A stretch of 64,000 bases of DNA from Clusia tigrina (lineage: Eukaryota > Arthropoda > Insecta > Diptera > Clusiidae), in assembly GCA_920105625.2 (NCBI GenBank), contig OV050030.1, positions 112,574,814 to 112,638,813 of the forward strand. The letters are read 5' to 3'. The notes under the pieces were generated by a model. That model did not search any database, was not told the origin of the DNA, and saw only the letters and a program-made list of their open reading frames with translations. Every line of letters begins with the position of its first letter. Position 1 is the stretch's first letter. This document shows, in pieces, positions 56,321 to 64,000 of this stretch. A program made the translations under genes and the position numbers.

Positions 56321-58741
56321 ACCATCGCCGATTCCTATCCAATACCAGATATAAATTCAACATTGACCAATCTGGGCAAAGCAAAGTACTTTCAAATCAA
56401 ATACTAATGAAGGACTCCGATATTCCAAATACATTAACTCTACAATGAATGGGAAGTTTGAATTTTTGAGACTTCCCTTTGGATTAAAGAATACTATTTT
56501 TCAACGGATGATTGATGATGTCTTAAAGGCATCCATAGGGAAAATCTGCTATGTATATATTGACGATATTATCATATTCGGTAAAGATGCTGACGATCAC
56601 ATTAGGAATATCGAAAGTCTTTAATCGGTTACTTGAGTCAAATTTGAAAGTGAATCTAGAAACAACGCACTTCATGCAATTTGAAGTAAAGTTTTTAGGA
56701 TACGTTATCACACCTGAAGGTATTAAGCCAGATATGAAGAAAGTGGACGCAATTAGGAATATCTTGCCCCCTGCAAACTTAAAAGAGTTGAAGAGTTTTT
56801 TAGGTATAACATCCTATTATATGCGTTTCATTAGGGCCTATGCTAAGGTCGCTAAACCACTAACAAATCTCACACGCGGCGATAACTCTCAAGTGAAAGC
56901 AAATCAGTCAAAACGGGTAGTTGTAAATTTAGATGAAGAAGCTCTTAGTGCATTTGCTGATTTAAAGACCTTGTTAGTATCTTCCGAAGTTTTCGTATTA
57001 CCTGACTTTGAAAAATCATTCAACCTGACGACTGATGGTTTAGACATAGCAATTGGAGCAGTATTGTCCCAAGGAGAGTCGGGCAAGGATAGGCCAATTG
57101 CCTACATTTCTCGTTCGTTGCACAAAGCAGAAGAAAATTATGCGACAAACGAGAAGGCAATGTAAGCGATAGTGTGGGCTCTCGACAACCTGCGATCTTA
57201 TCTGTATGCAACAAAAATGATTCGTATTTTCACGGACCATCAACCCTTGACTTTCGCTCTAGGTAATAGAAACAACAATGCGAAACTCAAAAGGTGGAAG
57301 GCCCGAATTGAAGATTACAATCATGATCTAATCTATAAAAGGTATAACAAATGTAGTAGCTGGCGCTCTCTCTCGGTTTAAAACCGAACTTAATCACTTA
57401 ACAGCCTCCGCATTCTCTGAGACTGATACAGCAAGTGAAACAGCGCTCCATAATGATGTTCGCATTAAGACGAGTACAGAATCAGGTAAAATAATAAATC
57501 CTCAAAATGAAAATCACACCGGATCTACCACCGATACCACCAGTGAAGGAATGCCAATAGCTTATCCCGCAAGGAGCATATTTAATGGATCAACAACGGA
57601 AGCATCATCTGAACGAAGGAGCTCAGAAATCGCAGCCCATACTGCAGATAGCGATAGTTCAGATCTCATTCCGCACGTTGTAGTACCACTGAATATGTTC
57701 CGGAAACAAATCATAATAAAGATAGGGAAAGGACTGGATGACGATCCAGGGTACACACGCCACTATGTTGCTTTGGAGGACCCAAATAAACAAATATTAA
57801 CCAAAGCTCTATTAAAAAGACTCGGACCAAATTTGATCAATGGGATAAAAATAAACAAATTTGGGTCTATTGCAAGAAGTCTACCTAGAGAATTACAGAA
57901 AAAATATAAGATTCGCATTACTCAGCGCATCGCTGAAGACGTAAAAAATGAGCATCGGGTGTTCCAGATAATAGAACAAGAACATAAAAGAGCACATCGG
58001 AATGCGAATGAGAATAAAGAGCAAATCTTGAAAAGGTATTATTTTCCACGCATGGCTAGCCTTATTAGAAGATATACGAAAACCTGCGATATCTGTAAAG
58101 CAAACAAGTATGATAGACATCCAACAAATCCGGACCTTCAAGTACCAGTTCAACCTCATATCCATGTGAGATGCTTCATATAGACATAGTCGAAATCCAA
58201 AATGTCAAATTTATTAGCTGCATAGATAAATTCTCTAAATGTGGTAAGCTTTTTCAGATAAAGATTCGTTCCGTCCTGCATGTGAGAGAAAATCATTAAA
58301 ATACTACACTAGTTACTATACAGTTCCTAGAATCCTCTTCGTCTGAAAGAAGAACATAGTGATCTAAAGTTTAAAGAATTAATAAATATATCAGTAGATA
58401 CAATAATTATGTCCATTCTGTGACTAGGAAAAACCTGCTGACATATTTTTCAATCGATTGATGAGAATAAACTACCAAGATTTGGCTAGTTTTAGGACAA
58501 AAATTAATAGGGATCTTAAAGCCGAAATCGCGAGAAACCAAAAAATGAGAAATCTGAGGTTGAACGGCAAAAGAACTGCACCCAGGGTATACAATGCAGG
58601 TGAAGTCATTTGCATTGCTTGCAGGGGTATTAAAGGGTAACATAAACCTTTGTACAAAAAGGAAATCGTATCTCAGACAAAAACGTGACTGTTACAATGT
58701 CTGGCCGTAGGGTGCACAAGGCTCATATAAAATATGTTTAA
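56321..58741 (+). pseudogene. pol: errantivirus pol, unit B
   Basis: Same domains and lesions as unit A: motif A block missing, YIDD present, shift before the thumb, in-frame TAA at 57163-57165 in RNase H, linker and finger frame 57551-58183, integrase core deletion, C-terminus with INYQDLASFRTK. It shares with unit C an Asn for Lys in the finger (HRNANENKE). Confidence 0.85.
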
Positions 58742-58752
58742 CTTAAAATAAC

Positions 58753-59019
58753 GTCATAAAATGCCTTAAAATATAAAAAATATGATATAAAAAATTTTTT
58801 GAAAAGTAAATTTTGTCCTTGTGACTTTAGAATAAATCAAGTAAAATAATTATTATAAGCAACTGTATTACTAATGTGAAATGCCGTCATAAAATGTCTT
58901 AAAACGTCAAAAATATGATATAAAAAATATTTTGAAAAGTTAATTTTGTCCTTGTGACTTTAGAATAAATTAAGTTTAATAATTATTATAAGCAACTGTA
59001 TTAATCATATTATAAAATT
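58753..59019 (+). repeat. 133-bp tandem duplication, unit B
   Basis: Same duplicated spacer as in unit A, at the expected 4062-bp distance. Confidence 0.85.
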
Positions 59020-59036
59020 ATAATAAGTGCCTACTT

Positions 59037-59941
59037 TTGGGCACAACCTGTAATCAAATTGTGAAGTATGAAAAAATTGAAAATTTAGACTTAGAAACAA
59101 ATATCTTTCATAGGATAATGTGGGAGTCGTTCACAAATGGGATGCACATATTCGAATATTCAGCACCCATAGTTTCAATTAAAAATGGGAAAGGTTGGAT
59201 TACTGATGGGGACTGCAAACTTGTGCATGTGATCAACTTAACTAAATTCGACGACTTACTTCAAGTCACAAGAGAAGCAATTAACAACTTTGTGAAAAAT
59301 GAGCAAAAGAAAATCCATCATCAATTTCCATCTAAATCAATTGGACGAGCAAATAAACCAGCTTAAGGGAAACCATCACAGGAACACCCGTTCTATCAAT
59401 TGGATCGGGTCAGTATGAAATATGTGGCGGGCAATCCAGATGCGGCAGATTGGGATAAAATCTTGGAAAGCCTACAGAATGTAATCCAAAACAATAATCA
59501 CCAATATAAAGTAAACGAAAGACTTTTTGGAGTAACGCAAGGAATAATTGAGAAGATGAACCTCATAGCCGACAGAGTTAATACTGAAGTTCAAAGAGAA
59601 ACTGACCTGAAGTTGGAACAAGATGTCCTAAGCCAAATGCTAATTGTAAAAGAGGAAGTCTACGAAATTGTTAGAGCATGTCAAATAGCAAGAAGTAAGA
59701 TAGTTAATACAAAGAAGAAGTTAATCAGATCCTTTCCGAAATTGAAACATTACCATATTCCAATGTAATAGAAGCAGTCAAATTTGGAACACCATCGATT
59801 TATTCAAATGACTCACTGCTATTGTACGTACTCTCTATGCCAAAAGTCAGTAGCAAAGAATTTAATGTGGTATTCACCAGAGTGCCTATTCGAAATGGTA
59901 CAGAAATCGATTTACAATTTGACAAAATGCTCATAAACCAC
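59037..59941 (+). pseudogene. env: env, 5' half, unit B (extra frameshift)
   Basis: An added A near 59308 shifts the first frame so it ends at 59366 (KKIHHQFPSK). A 13-base loss near 59712 shifts the second frame (59400-59768). This copy is therefore more damaged than unit A and copy 2. Confidence 0.8.
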
Positions 59942-59966
59942 AATGGATTCGATGACTTCTTCCTGG

Positions 59967-60370
59967 GGGGGTAGTATGGTCAGCGGACCCCTCCTAGCTA
60001 TTTTTCATTGCTCGTCTTCGCCACTCCTGGTGGCGGAGGTCTTTCATAATAGCGGGGGTGGTGTCACACACCGCAGCCCATTTCTCCGGGCTCTCGAGCA
60101 TACGCTGCACTATGTTGTCGTGCACCACGGGCTCTCCACATACTCCTTGTAGTGCCACTCTAGCACTTTCATAACGTGGGCAATAGAAGAAGACATGTTT
60201 GGGATCTTCTATCTCTGTACCTCCATAGTTTGCACAGTAGGGAGATTCCTCCAAGTGGAATCTGTGCATTCATTTTTTCTTGGGTTATGTCCTCCAAAGT
60301 TCTCTCCTTCAGATAAGTTCTCCTTATAAGACCGTAAAGCTCGTCCACACTGGCGAATTGCTTTGGCAAC
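59967..60370 (-). mobile_element. Non-LTR retrotransposon 3' fragment, unit C
   Basis: Same fragment as in units A and B, after the inverted env piece at 59942-59966. The ORF2 C-terminal frame is 60269-59994 on the minus strand, with CPRYESAR as in unit A. Confidence 0.65.
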
Positions 60371-62791
60371 ACCATCGCCGATTCCTATCCAATACCAGAT
60401 ATAAATTCAACATTGACCAATCTGGGCAAAGCAAAGTACTTTCAAATCAAATACTAATGAAGGACTCCGATATTCCAAATACATTAACTCTACAATGAAT
60501 GGGAAGTTTGAATTTTTGAGACTTCCCTTTGGATTAAAGAATACTATTTTTCAACGGATGATTGATGATGTCTTAAAGGCATCCATAGGGAAAATCTGCT
60601 ATGTATATATTGACGATATTATCATATTCGGTAAAGATGCTGACGATCACATTAGGAATATCGAAAGTCTTTAATCGGTTACTTGAGTCAAATTTGAAAG
60701 TGAATCTAGAAACAACGCACTTCATGCAATTTGAAGTAAAGTTTTTAGGATACGTTATCACACCTGAAGGTATTAAGCCAGATATGAAGAAAGTGGACGC
60801 AATTAGGAATATCTTGCCCCCTGCAAACTTAAAAGAGTTGAAGAGTTGTTTAGGTATAACATCCTATTATATGCGTTTCATTAGGGCCTATGCTAAGGTC
60901 GCTAAACCACTAACAAATCTCACACGCGGCGATAACTCCCAAGTGAAAGCAAATCAGTCAAAACGGGTAGTTGTAAATTTAGATGAAGAAGCTCTTAGTG
61001 CATTTGCTGATTTAAAGACCTTGTTAGTATCTTCCGAAGTTTTCGTATTACCTGACTTTGAAAAATCATTCAACCTGACGACTGATGGTTTAGACATAGC
61101 AATTGGAGCAGTATTGTCCCAAGGAGAGTCGGGCAAGGATAGGCCAATTGCCTACATTTCTCGTTCGTTGCACAAAGCAGAAGAAAATTATGCGACAAAC
61201 GAGAAGGCAATGTAAGCGATAGTGTGGGCTCTCGACAACCTGCGATCTTATCTGTATGGAACAAAAATGATTCGTATTTTCACGGACCATCAACCCTTGA
61301 CTTTCGCTCTAGGTAATAGAAACAACAATGCGAAACTCAAAAGGTGGAAGGCCCGAATTGAAGATTACAATCATGATCTAATCTATAAAAGGTATAACAA
61401 ATGTAGTAGCTGGCGCTCTCTCTCGGTTTAAAACCGAACTTAATCACTTAACAGCCTCCGCATTCTCTGAGACTGATACAGCAAGTGAAACAGCGCTCCA
61501 TAATGATGTTCGCATTAAGACGAGTACAGAATCAGGTAAAATAATAAATCCTCAAAATGAAAATCACACCGGATCTACCACCGATACCACCAGTGAAGGA
61601 ATGCCAATAGCTTATCCCGCAAGGAGCATATTTAATGGATCAACAACGGAAGCATCATCTGAACGAAGGAGCTCAGAAATCGCAGCCCATACTGCAGATA
61701 GCGATAGTTCAGATCTCATTCCGCACGTTGTAGTACCACTGAATATGTTCCGGAAACAAATCATAATAAAGATAGGGAAAGGACTGGATGACGATCCAGG
61801 GTACACACGCCACTATGTTGCTTTGGAGGACCCAAATAAACAAATATTAACCAAAGCTCTATTAAAAAGACTCGGACCAAATTTGATCAATGGGATAAAA
61901 ATAAACAAATTTGGGTCTATTGCAAGAAGTCTACCTAGAGAATTACAGAAAAAATATAAGATTCGCATTACTCAGCGCATCGCTGAAGACGTAAAAAATG
62001 AGCATCGGGTGTTCCAGATAATAGAACAAGAACATAAAAGAGCACATCGGAATGCGAATGAGAATAAAGAGCAAATCTTGATAAGGTATTATTTTCCACG
62101 CATGGCTAGCCTTATTAGAAGATATACGAAAACCTGCGATATCTGTAAAGCAAACAAGTATGATAGACATCCAACAAATCCGGACCTTCAAGTACCAGTT
62201 CAACCTCATATCCATGTGAGATGCTTCATATAGACATAGTCGAAATCCAAAATGTCAAATTTATTAGCTGCATAGATAAATTCTCTAAATGTGGTAAGCT
62301 TTTTCAGATAAAGATTCGTTCCGTCCTGCATGTGAGAGAAAATCATTAAAATACTACACTAGTTACTATACAGTTCCTAGAATCCTCTTCGTCTGAAAGA
62401 AGAACATAGTGATCTAAAGTTTAAAGAATTAATAAATATATCAGTAGATACAATAATTATGTCCATTCTGTGACTAGGAAAAACCTGCTGACATATTTTT
62501 CAATCGATTGATGAGAATAAACTACCAAGATTTGGCTAGTTTTAGGACAAAAATTAATAGGGATCTTAAAGCCGAAATCGCGAGAAACCAAAAAATGAGA
62601 AATCTGAGGTTGAACGGCAAAAGAACTGCACCCAGGGTATACAATGCAGGTGAAGTCATTTGCATTGCTTGCAGGGGTATTAAAGGGTAACATAAACCTT
62701 TGTACAAAAAGGAAATCGTATCTCAGACAAAAACGTGACTGTTACAATGTCTGGCCGTAGGGTGCACAAGGCTCATATAAAATATGTTTAA
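60371..62791 (+). pseudogene. pol: errantivirus pol, unit C
   Basis: Same domains and lesions as the other units, with the in-frame TAA at 61213-61215. Private changes include Cys for Phe in the thumb (LKSCLGITS) and Ile for Lys in the finger region (EQILIRYYF). Confidence 0.85.
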
Positions 62792-62802
62792 CTTAAAATA
62801 AC

Positions 62803-63069
62803 GTCATAAAATGCCTTAAAATATAAAAAATATGATATAAAAAATTTTTTGAAAAGTAAATTTTGTCCTTGTGACTTTAGAATAAATCAAGTAAAATAAT
62901 TATTATAAGCAACTGTATTACTAATGTGAAATGCCGTCATAAAATGTCTTAAAACGTCAAAAATATGATATAAAAAATATTTTGAAAAGTTAATTTTGTC
63001 CTTGTGACTTTAGAATAAATTAAGTTTAATAATTATTATAAGCAACTGTATTAATCATATTATAAAATT
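62803..63069 (+). repeat. 133-bp tandem duplication, unit C
   Basis: Same duplicated spacer as units A and B. Confidence 0.85.
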
Positions 63070-63086
63070 ATAATAAGTGCCTACTT

Positions 63087-64000
63087 TTGGGCACAACCTG
63101 TAATCAAATTGTGAAGTATGAAAAAATTGAAAATTTAGACTTAGAAACAAATATCTTTCATAGGATAATGTGGGAGTCGTTCACAAATGGGATGCACATA
63201 TTCGAATATTCAGCACCCATAGTTTCAATTAAAAATGGGAAAGGTTGGATTACTGATGGGGACTGCAAACTTGTGCATGTGATCAACTTAACTAAATTCG
63301 ACGACTTACTTCAAGTCACAAGAGAAGCAATTAACAACTTTGTGAAAAATGAGCAAAAGAAAATCCATCATCAATTTCCATCTAAATCAATTGGACGAGC
63401 AAATAAACCAGCTTAAGGGAAACCATCACAGGAACACCCGTTCTATCAATTGGATCGGGTCAGTATGAAATATGTGGCGGGCAATCCAGATGCGGCAGAT
63501 TGGGATAAAATCTTGGAAAGCCTACAGAATGTAATCCAAAACAATAATCACCAATATAAAGTAAACGAAAGACTTTTTGGAGTAACGCAAGGAATAATTG
63601 AGAAGATGAACCTCATAGCCGACAGAGTTAATACTGAAGTTCAAAGAGAAACTGACCTGAAGTTGGAACAAGATGTCCTAAGCCAAATGCTAATTGTAAA
63701 AGAGGAAGTCTACGAAATTGTTAGAGCATGTCAAATAGCAAGAAGTAAGATAGTTAATACAAACTTGCTTAACAAAGAAGAAGTTAATCAGATCCTTTCC
63801 GAAATTGAAACATTACCATATTCCAATGTAATAGAAGCAGTCAAATTTGGAACACCATCGATTTATTCAAATGACTCACTGCTATTGTACGTACTCTCTA
63901 TGCCAAAAGTCAGTAGCAAAGAATTTAATGTGGTATTCACCAGAGTGCCTATTCGAAATGGTACAGAAATCGATTTACAATTTGACAAAATGCTCATAAA
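63087..64000 (+). pseudogene. env: env, 5' half, unit C (cut by window end)
   Basis: The first frame ends at 63416 because of the A gain shared with unit B. The second part matches unit A, without the 13-base loss. The window ends 4 bp before the expected fold-back junction. Confidence 0.8.

Larger units (their letters stand above)
55892..59941 (+). repeat. 4.06-kb tandem unit B (4050 bp)
   Basis: Second unit, same order as unit A. It is 12 bp shorter: a one-base gain in an A-run near 59308 and a 13-base loss near 59712, both in env. These differences, and scattered substitutions, show that it is a distinct copy. Confidence 0.9.
59942..64000 (+). repeat. 4.06-kb tandem unit C (cut by window end)
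   Basis: Third unit, ending 4 bp before the expected junction. It has the A gain of unit B near 63358 but not the 13-base loss, so units B and C share ancestry and the loss is private to B. The array probably continues to the right. Confidence 0.9.

Noticed and set aside
51830..64000. Assembly duplication of a single 4-kb segment
   Set aside because: Units differ by a 13-base loss, a one-base gain shared by two units, and private substitutions, which a pure copy artefact would not give. Copy number still needs long reads.

Overview
This window looks like constitutive heterochromatin of an insect, most likely a higher fly. The evidence is a 28-kb satellite array, followed only by nested and broken retroelements of insect type: LOA-like non-LTR elements, a Mag-like Ty3/gypsy element, and env-bearing errantiviruses. 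I see no host gene, tRNA or rRNA. No protein-coding unit in the window is intact. The species cannot be named from the sequence alone.

Layout. (1) 1-28037: AT-rich satellite with a basic unit of about 195-217 bp, in two linked monomer types and several overlapping higher-order repeats; it runs off the left edge. (2) 28038-29837: a 5'-truncated, poly(A)-tailed non-LTR retrotransposon whose 565-codon open frame starts inside the satellite and has lost an internal block in frame. (3) 29838-32425: the 3' part of a Mag-like element (RT end, RNase H, integrase, short 3' LTR). (4) 32432-44352: errantivirus copy 1 (gag, protease, RT fragment, integrase, env, LTR). It is interrupted by a TTAA-flanked DNA transposon (34557-36693) and, on the minus strand, by a 4.17-kb LOA-like element (38450-42622) inside env. 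(5) 44352-51829: errantivirus copy 2, joined to copy 1 through one shared LTR followed by a tRNA-Lys-type primer site. It carries the same TTAA transposon at the same position but lacks the LOA-like insertion. (6) 51830-64000: a head-to-tail array of a 4.06-kb unit (three units, the last cut 4 bp short by the window edge). Each unit is a chimera of a non-LTR 3' fragment, errantivirus pol from mid-RT to the integrase end, and the 5' half of env.

History inferred from the nesting: an already defective errantivirus (protease active-site Asp replaced by Gly, RT core deletion) acquired the TTAA transposon at a pol deletion junction. It was then duplicated as an LTR-sharing tandem, after which copy 1 received the LOA-like element. 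Separately, a rearranged pol-env piece with a fold-back junction was amplified into the 4.06-kb array, whose units are nearly identical and so recent.

The most notable points are a retrovirus-derived tandem array that looks like a satellite being born, the inverted env fragment at its unit junction, the TTAA transposon of uncertain superfamily with subterminal repeats, and the satellite's higher-order structure. Family assignments come from motif reading; no database search was possible.
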